Positions 24,440-32,898 of a DNA stretch of 64,000 nt are shown piece after piece. Positions within the stretch are counted from its first letter, which is position 1, and each line of letters begins with the position of its first letter. Origin of the DNA: Micromonospora sp. NBRC 110009. GTDB lineage: Bacteria; Actinomycetota; Actinomycetes; Mycobacteriales; Micromonosporaceae. The notes beneath the pieces were generated by a model. The model was not told the DNA's origin, ran no database searches, and saw only the letters and a list, made by a program, of their open reading frames with translations. The stretch covers positions 4,092,001 to 4,156,000 of the forward strand of contig NZ_CP130427.1 in assembly GCF_030518795.1 (NCBI RefSeq). Direction: 5' to 3'. A program made the position numbers and the translations under genes.

Positions 24440-26217
24440 ACGGTGCTGCCGGAGAGGGCGGGGGAGCCGCCCAGGTGCTGCGCCGCCGGCCCGGGCCGGC
24501 CGAAGTGCCAGCCCTGCGCCGCGTCGCAGCCGATCGCCCGCAGCCGCTCGGCCTGCTCGCCGGTCTCCACGCCCTCGGCGGTCACGGTCACGTCCAGCGC
24601 GTGGGCCAGCGACACCAACGAGGCGAGGATCCGCTCGTCGGTGCGGCTGGCCGGGTCGTCGGCCGGGGCGCGCAGCCCGGCCACGAACTCGCCGGCCACC
24701 TTCAGCTCGGTCACCGGCAGCCCGCGCAGGTACGCCAGGTTGCAGTAGCCGGTGCCGAAGTCGTCGATGGCGATCCGGACGCCCAGGTCGGCCAGGACCC
24801 GCAGGGCGCGTACCGGCTCCTCGGCGGTGCTCATCATGGTGCTCTCGGTGATCTCCAGCTGGAGCCGCCCGGGCGGGAGCCCGGTACGCCGGAGCAGCTC
24901 GCGCACCTCGTCCACCAGTTCCGGCCGGCGTACCTGCTGCACGGCCAGGTTCACGCTGACGAACGGTGCGGCGGCCCCAGCGGTGCCGGCCCAGCCCCGC
25001 GCCTCCCGGCATGCCTCGGCCAGCACCCAGCCGCCGAGCGGGACGATCAGCCCGGTCTCCTCGGCCAGCCCGATGAAGCTGTCCGGCCGGAGCACGCCCA
25101 GCTCCGGGTGACGCCAGCGGACCAGCGCCTCCATGCCGAGCACCCGGCCGTCGCGCAGCGACGTGAGCGGCTGGTAGTCGAGGTGGAACTCGCCCCGGTC
25201 GAGGGCCGCGGGGATCGCCGCGGAGAGGGCGTAGCGGGCCAGCTCCCGGCGGTTGCGGTCGGCGTCGAAGATCGACCAGCGGGCCCCGCCGGCCGCCTTC
25301 GCCCAGTGCAGGGTGCTGTCGGCGGCCCGCATCAGCTCCATCGGCGAGGTGCCGGCCACCGGCCGTTCCACGATGCCGACGCTCGCCGAGACGGTCAGCT
25401 CGTGCCCCGCCACCAGCGCCGGCTCGCGCACCACGGCGAGCGCCGTCTCGGCCACCTTGACCACGTCCTCGGTGCAGGCGGCGCGCTCGACCAGGATGAC
25501 GAACTCGTCGCCGCCGAGCCGGGCCACCAGGTGCTCGCCGAGGGCCCGGCGCAGCCGGTGCGCCACGGCGACCAGCAGCAGGTCGCCCACCTGGTGACCG
25601 AGGGAGTCGTTGACCACCTTGAACCGGTCCAGGTCGAGGAAGCAGACCCCGACCCGGTCGGCGCCCCGGCCCGGCTCGGTGATCGCGGCGCTGAGCCGCT
25701 CGGTGAACAGGGTGCGGTTGGGCAGGTCGGTGAGCGGGTCGTGGGTGGCCTGGTGGCGGAAGCGGGCCTCGCTGTCCCGCAGCGCCCGCTCGGCCCGCGC
25801 TCGCGCGATCATCGCCGCCCGCCGGATGGACTCCTGCTCGTCCAGGGTGCGGTCGCGCAGCGCCCGCGCGTACCCAGTGGCCACGGTCGCCAGTAGCCGG
25901 GCCATCCGGTCCTCGACGTCCTCGGCGACCAGGCCGAGGTCCCGGACCAGGCGGAGCTGGATCACCTCGATGGTGCGGCCCAACCCCTCGGCGGAGGCGA
26001 TGTGCGCCGCCACCAGCTCCGCGCCGACCTGCTGGCCGACGCGCAGGTCGAACGGCTCGGACCGGATCGCCACGGCCAGCCGCTCGGTGAGCCGCTGGAG
26101 CAGCGCCTCCAGTTGCGCCTGCGTCATCGGCAGGTAGCTGGTCCCGGAGACCGCCTTGGCCCAGGCCCGGGCGAAGGTGCCCGGGCACGAGCGGGCCGTG
26201 CCGGCCTGGTCACCCAC
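24436..26217 (-). CDS. GGDEF-EAL c-di-GMP enzyme
   Basis: This is a 593-residue cytoplasmic protein with no membrane segment. Its N-terminal helical region (about 30-160) precedes a GGDEF domain with an intact RLGGDEF (about residue 240) and no RxxD inhibitory site just before it. The EAL domain has GMEALVRW, SVNL, LEITEST, DDFGTGY, AEGVET and a late Gln in AAQGWHF. The usual LKID reads LKVA, so the aspartate is lost while the catalytic lysine stays. It could both make and degrade c-di-GMP. The GTG start at 26217 overlaps the upstream methyltransferase stop by eight bases, so the two are coupled. Confidence 0.9.
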   Translation of the reverse strand: MGDQAGTARSCPGTFARAWAKAVSGTSYLPMTQAQLEALLQRLTERLAVAIRSEPFDLRVGQQVGAELVAAHIASAEGLGRTIEVIQLRLVRDLGLVAEDVEDRMARLLATVATGYARALRDRTLDEQESIRRAAMIARARAERALRDSEARFRHQATHDPLTDLPNRTLFTERLSAAITEPGRGADRVGVCFLDLDRFKVVNDSLGHQVGDLLLVAVAHRLRRALGEHLVARLGGDEFVILVERAACTEDVVKVAETALAVVREPALVAGHELTVSASVGIVERPVAGTSPMELMRAADSTLHWAKAAGGARWSIFDADRNRRELARYALSAAIPAALDRGEFHLDYQPLTSLRDGRVLGMEALVRWRHPELGVLRPDSFIGLAEETGLIVPLGGWVLAEACREARGWAGTAGAAAPFVSVNLAVQQVRRPELVDEVRELLRRTGLPPGRLQLEITESTMMSTAEEPVRALRVLADLGVRIAIDDFGTGYCNLAYLRGLPVTELKVAGEFVAGLRAPADDPASRTDERILASLVSLAHALDVTVTAEGVETGEQAERLRAIGCDAAQGWHFGRPGPAAQHLGGSPALSGSTV

Positions 26218-27022
26218 CGAACCGCCCGACGCCGCCCATGAAGACCGACTGGGCGGCGTTCTCCGCCTGCTCCGGGGACTCCGGCCGCCACTGCGGCACC
26301 CACACCACGCCCGGGTCCACCAGCTCGAAGCCGTCGAAGAGCGCGGTCAGCTCGGCCCGGCTGCGGATCCACAGTTCGCTGTCGGTGCGGCGGTAGACCC
26401 GCTCGGCCTCCGCCCGCTCGCCGGTCTCGCTCCGGCCGTCGTCGCTGGCCTGGGACATCACCAGGTAGCTGCCGGGCGCCAGCGCCGCGCGCAGCGTCCG
26501 CAGGATCTCCTGCGGCTGGTCCGCGTCCGGGATGAAGTGCAGCACCGCGACGATCATGACGGCGACCGGCTGGGAGAAGTCCAGCAGCTTCGTCACCTCG
26601 GGGTGGTTGAGGATCGCCGTGGGCCGGCGCAGGTCCTCCTGGAGCACCGCGGCCCGGTCGTTGCCGGCCAGGATCTCCTGGCTGTGCGCCACCGCGACCG
26701 GGTCGACGTCGACGTAGACCACCCGGCTCTCCGGGGCGACCCGCTGGGCGATCTCGTGCACGTTGCCCACGGTGGGGATGCCGGAGCCGATGTCGAGGAA
26801 CTGGCGTACCCCCGACTCGGCCAGGAACTGCACCGCCCGGCGCAGGAACGCCCGGTTGGCCTGGGCCATCAGCGGGGCCTCCGGCACGGCGTCCACCATG
26901 GCCCGGGCGGCGGCCCGGTCGGCCGCGAAGTTGTGTGAGCCGCCGAGATAGTAGTCGTACATGCGGGCGACGCTGGGGCGCTCGATGTCGATCGTGTCGG
27001 GTGCCCAGTCCGGCCGCTGCAT
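26210..27022 (-). CDS. SAM-dependent methyltransferase (DUF574 family)
   Basis: This 270-residue protein belongs to the actinobacterial S-adenosyl methyltransferase family (PF04672). It has the typical N-terminus IDIERPSVARMYDYYLGGSHNFAADR, SAM motif I FLDIGSGIPTVGNVHEIAQ, an acidic VVYVDVDPVAV and VMIVAVLHFIPD. These genes are abundant in Streptomyces and Micromonospora, and their methyl acceptor is unknown. The ATG at 27022 has AAGGGG about 8 bases upstream. It is coupled to the GGDEF-EAL gene, a pairing that suggests one signalling unit, but the link is only positional. Confidence 0.88.
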   Translation of the reverse strand: MQRPDWAPDTIDIERPSVARMYDYYLGGSHNFAADRAAARAMVDAVPEAPLMAQANRAFLRRAVQFLAESGVRQFLDIGSGIPTVGNVHEIAQRVAPESRVVYVDVDPVAVAHSQEILAGNDRAAVLQEDLRRPTAILNHPEVTKLLDFSQPVAVMIVAVLHFIPDADQPQEILRTLRAALAPGSYLVMSQASDDGRSETGERAEAERVYRRTDSELWIRSRAELTALFDGFELVDPGVVWVPQWRPESPEQAENAAQSVFMGGVGRFGG

Positions 27023-27169
27023 GTCTCCGCCCCTTTGTCTCGACAGCGCGCGGTCCTCGCCCGCGCGGGCCATCCGGGTATTCTGCCCGTCCGCTGACGC
27101 GGCGCAAAGACCACCGTCGTTACGCTACCGACCCCTCACCGTGTGGAGTGGGGGGCCGCCCGGAATGCC

Positions 27170-27208
27170 GGAGAGGCCCGGATCCGGCATGCGGACCCGG
27201 GCCTCTCC
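27170..27208 (-). terminator. Terminator after macR-like gene
   Basis: A perfect 12-bp stem (27170-27181 with 27197-27208) encloses a 15-base loop that itself folds through TCCG/CGGA. It lies 21 bases beyond the stop of the response regulator. Confidence 0.75.
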
Positions 27209-27229
27209 CGACGAGCTGGGCGAACGCCG

Positions 27230-27898
27230 TCAGAACTTCGGCGCGTCCGGGGCCTCCAGCAGGCCGAGCCGCAGCGCCGTCATCAGCGCCTGCGCCCGGT
27301 TGGCGGCGCCGAGCTTCTCGTAGAGCTTCGAGATGTGCGTCTTGGCCGTCGACTCGCTGACGAAGAGCTGCTTGGCGATGCCGGCGACGCTCATGCCGTC
27401 GGCGAGCAGCCGCAGCACCTGGCCCTCGCGGGGGGAGAGCTGCGGGCCGGACGGGGCCAGCCGGCGCTTCATCGCCTCGGCCAGGTCGGCGGCGGTGAAC
27501 GCGCTGGGGGAGGAGGCGGCGTGCCGGGCGGCGGCCACCACCTCGTCGGCCGGGGCGGTCTTCGGCACGAACGCGCTCGCGCCCGCCTCCAGGGCGCCGA
27601 AGAGCTGGTCGTCGCCGGCGTACATGGTGAGCACGACGATGCCCATCGAGGCGCTGGACTTGCGCAGCGCCCGGGTGGCCTCCAGACCGCTGCCGTCGGG
27701 CAGCCGAAGGTCCATGATCACCACGTCCGGCTGGAGGGCACCGGCCTGGCGTACGCCCTCGGCGGCCGTGGCGGCCTCGCCCACGACCTCGAACTGCCGA
27801 TCCCGCTCGAAGGCGTGCCGCAGTCCCTTCCGGATCAGGTCATGATCGTCGACAAGGAGAACCTTGGTACGGGTGGCCGGTGTCGGGCTAGTGGTCAT
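27230..27898 (-). CDS. NarL/LuxR-type response regulator (MacR-like)
   Basis: This 222-residue regulator has a receiver domain (VDDHD at 17-20, phospho-acceptor Asp63 in VIMDLRLPDG, switch lysine 113 in FVPKTAP) and a C-terminal LuxR helix-turn-helix (LSPREGQVLRLLADGMSVAGIAKQLFVSESTAKTHI). It follows its sensor kinase gene by seven bases. By order and neighbours it corresponds to Streptomyces coelicolor MacR (SCO2120/2121 system, from memory), which affects morphogenesis and antibiotic production. The ATG at 27898 has GGGGAG about 10 bases upstream. Ends in a terminator. Confidence 0.9.
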   Translation of the reverse strand: MTTSPTPATRTKVLLVDDHDLIRKGLRHAFERDRQFEVVGEAATAAEGVRQAGALQPDVVIMDLRLPDGSGLEATRALRKSSASMGIVVLTMYAGDDQLFGALEAGASAFVPKTAPADEVVAAARHAASSPSAFTAADLAEAMKRRLAPSGPQLSPREGQVLRLLADGMSVAGIAKQLFVSESTAKTHISKLYEKLGAANRAQALMTALRLGLLEAPDAPKF

Positions 27899-27905
27899 CC
27901 TCGGG

Positions 27906-29597
27906 TTACTCCCCTTCTGCTGCTGCGCTGCCGCGCACCTTATCGCGCCGGGGCGAGGAGCCGAGTACCACCGCCACCGTCGTGCCGCTGGGTTGCCGCG
28001 GCCTGATCTCCAACCGGCCCCGGATACGTTCCGCCCTCTCCGCCATGATCGCAAGACCATAGTGCCCGTCCGGGCGCTGGTCACCGATGCCGTGACCGTC
28101 ATCCGACACTTCGATCTGGGCGTACGGGGGGTCCACCGCACAGGTGACCCACAGATTGGCCGCCCCGGCGTGCTTGCGCGCGTTGGTCACCGCCTCCTGC
28201 GCGATGCGCAGCAACTCGGCCTCGGTGGCGGCGGGCAGCCGGGCGGTGGACTCGTCCAGCGACAGGTGCACCCGCAGCCCGCCGGACGCGCCGACGGTGC
28301 GGGCGTACTCGGCGATCGCGGCGGCCAGGCCGCCGTGCCGGTCCACCTCGCTGCGCAGCTCGAACAGGCTCAGCCGCAGCTCGGTGATCACCCGGGTGAC
28401 CTCCTGCCGCAGCGTGCGCAGCGAGTCGGCGGTCTCCTCGGCGTCGTCGTGCACGGTGGCCAGGGCGTTGTCGATGCCGTAGCCGACCATCACCAGCTCC
28501 TGGGCGACCCCGTCGTGGATCTCCCGGGCCAGCCGCTGCCGCTCCTCGTTCGTGGCCAGCGAGCGCACCTCGTCGAAGAGCAGGGCGGCCTCCAGCCGCA
28601 GCGCCGCCGGGCCGGTCAGCGCGGTCACCCGGGACATCACCGCCGGCGGGTACGCGTGCGCGGTGTCCGCCTCGATGACCACCAGGCCGACCGTGCGGAC
28701 CCCGGCGACCAGCGGCACGATCAGCGCCGAGACCTCGCCGGAGTGGCCGGACCGGGCCTGCGAGCGGGACGCGGTCTGCGGCTGCTGGCTGGCCCAGGCG
28801 TCGGCGATGGCCGAATCGGCGTCGAGCGTCGTCTCCCAGTCCACCCGGTCCACGCCGACCTGGGCGAGCACCACCAGCCGGCCGCCGCCGGAGGCGGAGA
28901 GCACCGCCCCCCGGTCGGTCTTCGCCACCACCCGCAGCTCCTCCAGCAGGTGCTCGGAGATGCCGCCGGGGTCCAGGGTCGCGCCGGGCAGCTGGCGGGC
29001 CACCGTGCGGAGCTGGGTCAGCAGCCGGGTGGCCTCGGCGTACGGCTGTGGCTTGCCCTCGCCGCGGACCCGCACCACGCGCTGGAACATGCCGGCGGTG
29101 TAGAGGCCGAGACCGGCCAGGATCAGCCACTGCGCGCAGACCGCGAGGTAGCCGAGCTGGCCGAGCTGCCGCCCGCCGCCGACCTCGGTGAACGCCGCGC
29201 TGACCAGCAGGGTGGCCGCCGTGACGGCGAGCAGCGCCGCCCCCTCGCGGAACCGGCGGCGCAACGCCGTCACGGTCACCGGCACCGCCAGGTACGGCAG
29301 CACCGCCGAGGCGCCCAGCCCGCCGGTCACCCCGGTCAGCCGGGTGTCGGCGGCCACCTGGCTGGCGGCCAGCCCGAGGATCACCACCTCGGCGAAGCGG
29401 CTGAGCAGCCCGAGCAGGCGATGCTGCGGGGCCAGCACGGCGGGCAGCCCGGCGGCGCCCAGCAGGGCGATCCACCAGAGCGCGGCGACGTCGCGGGTGG
29501 CGAACAGGGTCAGGGCGGCGACCAGCGCGAGGAGGACCAGGCGGGCCGCCGCCGCGAGCGGCTGGGTCTGCGGCTGGGTGGGTGTCGAGGCGGGCAC
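27906..29597 (-). CDS. Sensor histidine kinase (MacS-like, HisKA_3)
   Basis: This 563-residue kinase has an N-terminal membrane region of about five to six helices (about 13-190), a GAF-like middle (residues about 225-370), a HisKA_3 dimerisation helix with the phospho-site in LAREIHDGVAQEL, and an HATPase domain (EAVTNARKHAGA, VSDDGHGIG). The N-terminal region resembles the DUF5931 sensor domain. The GTG at 29597 has no ribosome site but TACCAT lies exactly 7 bases upstream, so it may have its own leaderless promoter even though fadD15 ends just 14 bases before it. It phosphorylates the adjacent regulator. The signal is unknown. Confidence 0.88.
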   Translation of the reverse strand: MPASTPTQPQTQPLAAAARLVLLALVAALTLFATRDVAALWWIALLGAAGLPAVLAPQHRLLGLLSRFAEVVILGLAASQVAADTRLTGVTGGLGASAVLPYLAVPVTVTALRRRFREGAALLAVTAATLLVSAAFTEVGGGRQLGQLGYLAVCAQWLILAGLGLYTAGMFQRVVRVRGEGKPQPYAEATRLLTQLRTVARQLPGATLDPGGISEHLLEELRVVAKTDRGAVLSASGGGRLVVLAQVGVDRVDWETTLDADSAIADAWASQQPQTASRSQARSGHSGEVSALIVPLVAGVRTVGLVVIEADTAHAYPPAVMSRVTALTGPAALRLEAALLFDEVRSLATNEERQRLAREIHDGVAQELVMVGYGIDNALATVHDDAEETADSLRTLRQEVTRVITELRLSLFELRSEVDRHGGLAAAIAEYARTVGASGGLRVHLSLDESTARLPAATEAELLRIAQEAVTNARKHAGAANLWVTCAVDPPYAQIEVSDDGHGIGDQRPDGHYGLAIMAERAERIRGRLEIRPRQPSGTTVAVVLGSSPRRDKVRGSAAAEGE

Positions 29598-29611
29598 GTG
29601 ACGGATGGTAG

Positions 29612-31417
29612 TCAGCCTTGGTAGATATCGGCGATCTCCGCCGCGTACGTCTTGTGCACGACCTGCCGCTTGACCTTCAGCGACGGGGTCAGCTCGCCGG
29701 TGGCCTCGGTGAAGTCCTGCGGCAGGATCCGGAACACCTTGATCGCCTCGGCCTTGGAGACCGCCTGGTTGGCCTGGTCGATGGCGCCCTGGATCTCGCC
29801 GCGCAGCTCGCCGTCGTCGCGCAGGTCGGCCACGCTGGTCTGCTCCGGCCGGCCGTGCGCGGCCAGCCACTTCGGCAGCGCCTCCTCGTCGAGGGTGACC
29901 AGCGCCGCGATGAACGGCTGCCGGTCGCCGACCACCATGCACTGGCTGACCAGCGGGTGGGCCCGGACCTGGTCCTCCAGGACCGCCGGGGCGACGTTCT
30001 TGCCGCCCGCGGTCACGATGATCTCTTTCTTCCGGCCGGTGATGCTGAGGTAGCCGTCCTCGTCGAGCCGGCCCAGGTCGCCGGTGCGGAACCAGCCGTC
30101 CGGGGTGAGCGCTTCGGCGGTGGCCGCCTCGTTGTGCCAGTAGCCCCGGAAGACGATCTCGCCGGAGATCAGGATCTCGCCGTCGTCGGCGATCCGGACG
30201 GTCACGCCGGGCAGCGGTCGGCCGACGGTGCCGATCTTCGTGCCGGTGGGCAGGTTCGCGGCGGCGGCCGGGGCGGTCTCGGTGAGGCCGTAGCCCTCGC
30301 AGATGGTCACCCCGACGCCGCGGAAGAAGTGGCCGAGCCGGGCGCCGAGCGGGGCGCCGCCGGAGATGGCGTCCCGGCACCGGCCGCCCATGGCCGCCCG
30401 CAGCTTGCGGTAGACCAGCTTGTCGAAGACCGCGTGCTGGGCGCGCAGCGCCAGGCCCGGCCCGTCGGCGGTCTCCAGCGCCTCGCTGTACGCGATCGCG
30501 ACCTTCTCCGCCCGGTCGAAGATCTTGCCCTTCCCCTCGGCCTCGGCCTTCTGCCGCGCGCCGTTGTAGACCTTCTCGAAGACCCGGGGCACGGAGAGCA
30601 CGAAGGTGGGCTTGAACTCCTGGAGCTCGCCGACCAGGTTCTTGGTGTCCGAGCAGTGCGCCATGGTGGCCCGGGCCTGCACCACGCCGATCTGGATGAG
30701 CCGGGCGAAGGCGTGCGCGAGCGGCAGGAACAGCAGGGTCGAGGCGCCCTGGCGGAACAGGTTCGGCAGCACCGGCACGGCGTTGGCGATGTCGGCGTAC
30801 ATGTTGCGGTGGGTCACCACGCAGCCCTTGGGGCGGCCGGTGGTGCCGCTGGTGTAGATGATGGTGGCGATGTCGTCGGCCTTGACGGCGCTGCGGCGTA
30901 CCTCGATCTCGGCCGGGTCGACCGACTCGCCGGCGGCCGCCAACTCGTCCACCGCGCCCAGCTCGATCTGCCACACCTCGCGCAGCTCGGGCAGCCGGTC
31001 GCGGACCCCGGCGACCAGGGTGGCGTGCTGGGTGCTCTCCACCACGGCGGCGACCGCCCCGGAGTCGCCGAGGATCCATGCCGCCTGCTCCGCGCTGGAC
31101 GTCTCGTAGATCGGCACGGTGATCGCGCCGGCGGCCCAGATGGCGTAGTCGAACAGGGTCCACTCGTAGCGGGTGCGGCTCATCAGCGCGACCCGGTCGC
31201 CGGGGGAGACGCCGGCGGCGACCAGACCGCGCGCCACCGCCACCACCTCGTCGCGGAACTGCCGGCAGGTGACGTCCGTCCAGGCGCGGCCGTCGCCGCC
31301 GGTACGCCGGACGAACTGCACGGCGTCGGGGGCCACCTCGGCGTTGTCCCAGACCGGGTCGGTCAGGTTGGCCGCGTCCCCGACGGTGACGATCGGCGGA
31401 ACGGAGAACTCGCGCAC
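29612..31417 (-). CDS. fadD15: Long-chain fatty-acid-CoA ligase (FadD15 type)
   Basis: This 601-residue ANL-superfamily enzyme activates fatty acids with ATP and CoA. Motifs are IIYTSGTTGRPKG (P-loop), EGYGLTETAP, GWFRTGDLG and GRKKEIIVTAGGKNVAP. The match to M. tuberculosis FadD15 (Rv2187) runs over the whole length as I recall it. I choose the GTG at 31417 (MREFSVPP) because GAGGGAG lies about 6 bases upstream and FadD15 starts in the same way; the GTG at 31423 directly abuts that site. It is divergent from the SRPBCC gene, as in the conserved actinobacterial order. Confidence 0.93.
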   Translation of the reverse strand: MREFSVPPIVTVGDAANLTDPVWDNAEVAPDAVQFVRRTGGDGRAWTDVTCRQFRDEVVAVARGLVAAGVSPGDRVALMSRTRYEWTLFDYAIWAAGAITVPIYETSSAEQAAWILGDSGAVAAVVESTQHATLVAGVRDRLPELREVWQIELGAVDELAAAGESVDPAEIEVRRSAVKADDIATIIYTSGTTGRPKGCVVTHRNMYADIANAVPVLPNLFRQGASTLLFLPLAHAFARLIQIGVVQARATMAHCSDTKNLVGELQEFKPTFVLSVPRVFEKVYNGARQKAEAEGKGKIFDRAEKVAIAYSEALETADGPGLALRAQHAVFDKLVYRKLRAAMGGRCRDAISGGAPLGARLGHFFRGVGVTICEGYGLTETAPAAAANLPTGTKIGTVGRPLPGVTVRIADDGEILISGEIVFRGYWHNEAATAEALTPDGWFRTGDLGRLDEDGYLSITGRKKEIIVTAGGKNVAPAVLEDQVRAHPLVSQCMVVGDRQPFIAALVTLDEEALPKWLAAHGRPEQTSVADLRDDGELRGEIQGAIDQANQAVSKAEAIKVFRILPQDFTEATGELTPSLKVKRQVVHKTYAAEIADIYQG

Positions 31418-31596
31418 CTGCACTCCCTCGTGCTCGCACTGGCCGGGCCGGCCGTGGTCGGCTCTGTCGAAACCTACCCGCCCGCCGGGCGAGGTGAGGT
31501 GGGGAGGTTGCCCGCCCGGCTGATGGGACAGCCCCGCTCCGGGAGGCGCGCCGCGACGGGCGGGGGTGGAGCGCCGCGCGGCGGGCCGCTGCCGGG

Positions 31597-31602
31597 TAGC
31601 CT
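31597..31602 (+). promoter_or_regulatory. Candidate -10 element, leaderless SRPBCC gene
   Basis: TAGCCT lies exactly six bases before the ATG at 31609, placing the transcription start at or next to the first codon. Confidence 0.6.
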
Positions 31603-31608
31603 CCCCCC

Positions 31609-32064
31609 ATGGCGGACTCCTCCACCCAGTCGATCATCGTCGGCGCGTCACCGGACCGGGTGGCGGCGGTCATCTGCGACTTCCCCCGCTACCCGGAGTG
31701 GGCCGACGCGGTGCGGCAGGCGGAGGTGATCGAGGAGTACGAGGACGGCTACGCCAGCCAGGTCCGGTTCACCATCGACGCCGGTGTGATGGCCGACGAG
31801 TACGTGCTGGCCTACGAGTACGCCGAGGACATCTCCCGGGTCGAGTGGCAGCTGGTGGCGCCCTCGAAGATGCAGAAGTCGCAGCGCGGCTCGTACGACC
31901 TGACCGGCAACCCGGACGGGACCACCACGGTGACCTACACCCTGGAGGTGGAGCTCTCCGTGGCCATGCTCGGGATGTTTCGCCGCAAGGCCGAGAAAAT
32001 GATCATGGATGCGGCGTTGAAGCAGCTCAAGCGCCGGGTAGAAGCACCCGGTGCGGCCCACTGA
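31609..32064 (+). CDS. SRPBCC/START-like lipid-binding domain protein
   Basis: This 151-residue protein has the SRPBCC (polyketide cyclase/START-like) fold: an N-terminal strand SIIVGASPDRVAAVICDFPRYPEW, repeated beta strands, and a long C-terminal helix (MLGMFRRKAEKMIMDAALKQLKRR). It corresponds to M. tuberculosis Rv2185c (TB16.3), from memory. These domains bind hydrophobic ligands in a deep cavity. The divergent fadD15 suggests a fatty-acyl or lipid ligand, but that is inference. It has no ribosome site and is probably leaderless. Confidence 0.9.
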   Translation: MADSSTQSIIVGASPDRVAAVICDFPRYPEWADAVRQAEVIEEYEDGYASQVRFTIDAGVMADEYVLAYEYAEDISRVEWQLVAPSKMQKSQRGSYDLTGNPDGTTTVTYTLEVELSVAMLGMFRRKAEKMIMDAALKQLKRRVEAPGAAH

Positions 32065-32100
32065 CCCGACCCGCGGTCGTCACGGTAGAGGAGCCGACCC

Positions 32101-32826
32101 ATGGGCACCACTGATCCGGGTTCGGCCCGGGAAGAAGCCGAACGCCTCGTCGCCATGCTGCTGGCCGGCGCCCGGCTGGCCGCCGACGCGCCCGGGTCGG
32201 GCCCGTGGGGCCCGCTCGGTGGGATCCTGTCGGGTGTCCTCGGTCACACCCGGGACGGCGCCGGCTCCGACGACCGGGGCGCGGCGTCGGCCGAGCCGGC
32301 GGGCGGGGGCGCCGGTTTCGCCACCGGATCGCCCGAATGCTGCGTCTGCCCGGTCTGTCGCGGTATCGCGGCGTTGCGCGACCCGAATCCGGAATTCGCC
32401 GAGCGGCTCGCCACCGGGGCCGGCGATCTGGCCGCCGGGGTGGCCAGCCTGCTGCGCGCGTTCGCCCCGGCCGAGCCCGCCGCGCCGGCCGGCCCGGGAA
32501 GCGCCGGGCCGACCGCCGGAACCCCGACGGGGGACCACGTGTGGCGCGAGGCGACCCGTACCGGGCATGATTCTCAGCCGGCACCCGAGCAGGACGTGTG
32601 GTCCGCCGCGACCCGGGGGGAGGGCGCGGCCGACCCGGGTGCCGTCGACGGCTCCAGGTCATGGCGTGGCGTCAGCCGCGCCGAGCAGGAGTTGTCGGAG
32701 CCGTCCGCCGATGCCGCCGGGCCGGACGCGCCGGTGACGAGCCGGCCGCCCGCCGGCCGACCCGTGGTGCCCGCCTCGCGGGCGTCCGGCGAGGTGGCCG
32801 AGGACGCACCAGGCGACGGGGCCTGA
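32101..32826 (+). CDS. DUF5304-like protein beside glucokinase
   Basis: This 241-residue protein has one ordered region: an N-terminal helix (AREEAERLVAMLLAGARLAA) and a central PECCVCPVCRGIAALRDPNPEF with a CCxCxxC cluster, then VASLLRAF. The rest is disordered, Ala/Pro/Gly-rich and acidic. Position and cysteine motif fit the Streptomyces protein next to glkA (SCO2127, from memory), which has been implicated in glucose repression. GAGGAG precedes the ATG. The cysteine cluster could bind zinc. The family name is from memory and should be confirmed. Confidence 0.65.
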   Translation: MGTTDPGSAREEAERLVAMLLAGARLAADAPGSGPWGPLGGILSGVLGHTRDGAGSDDRGAASAEPAGGGAGFATGSPECCVCPVCRGIAALRDPNPEFAERLATGAGDLAAGVASLLRAFAPAEPAAPAGPGSAGPTAGTPTGDHVWREATRTGHDSQPAPEQDVWSAATRGEGAADPGAVDGSRSWRGVSRAEQELSEPSADAAGPDAPVTSRPPAGRPVVPASRASGEVAEDAPGDGA

Positions 32827-32898
32827 CCACCGGACATCCCGACGTCACACGGCCGGTTCGGCCGACGTCGGGCAGCACAGCAGAGGGGAGTGGCAGCG

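Noticed and set aside
27906..31673. A 1255-codon open frame on the minus strand spanning the histidine kinase and fadD15 region
   Set aside because: Only its 3' part (27906-29597) is the real kinase. The rest is an out-of-frame reading of fadD15 with Arg/Gly/Pro-rich, domain-free sequence, typical of high-GC DNA.
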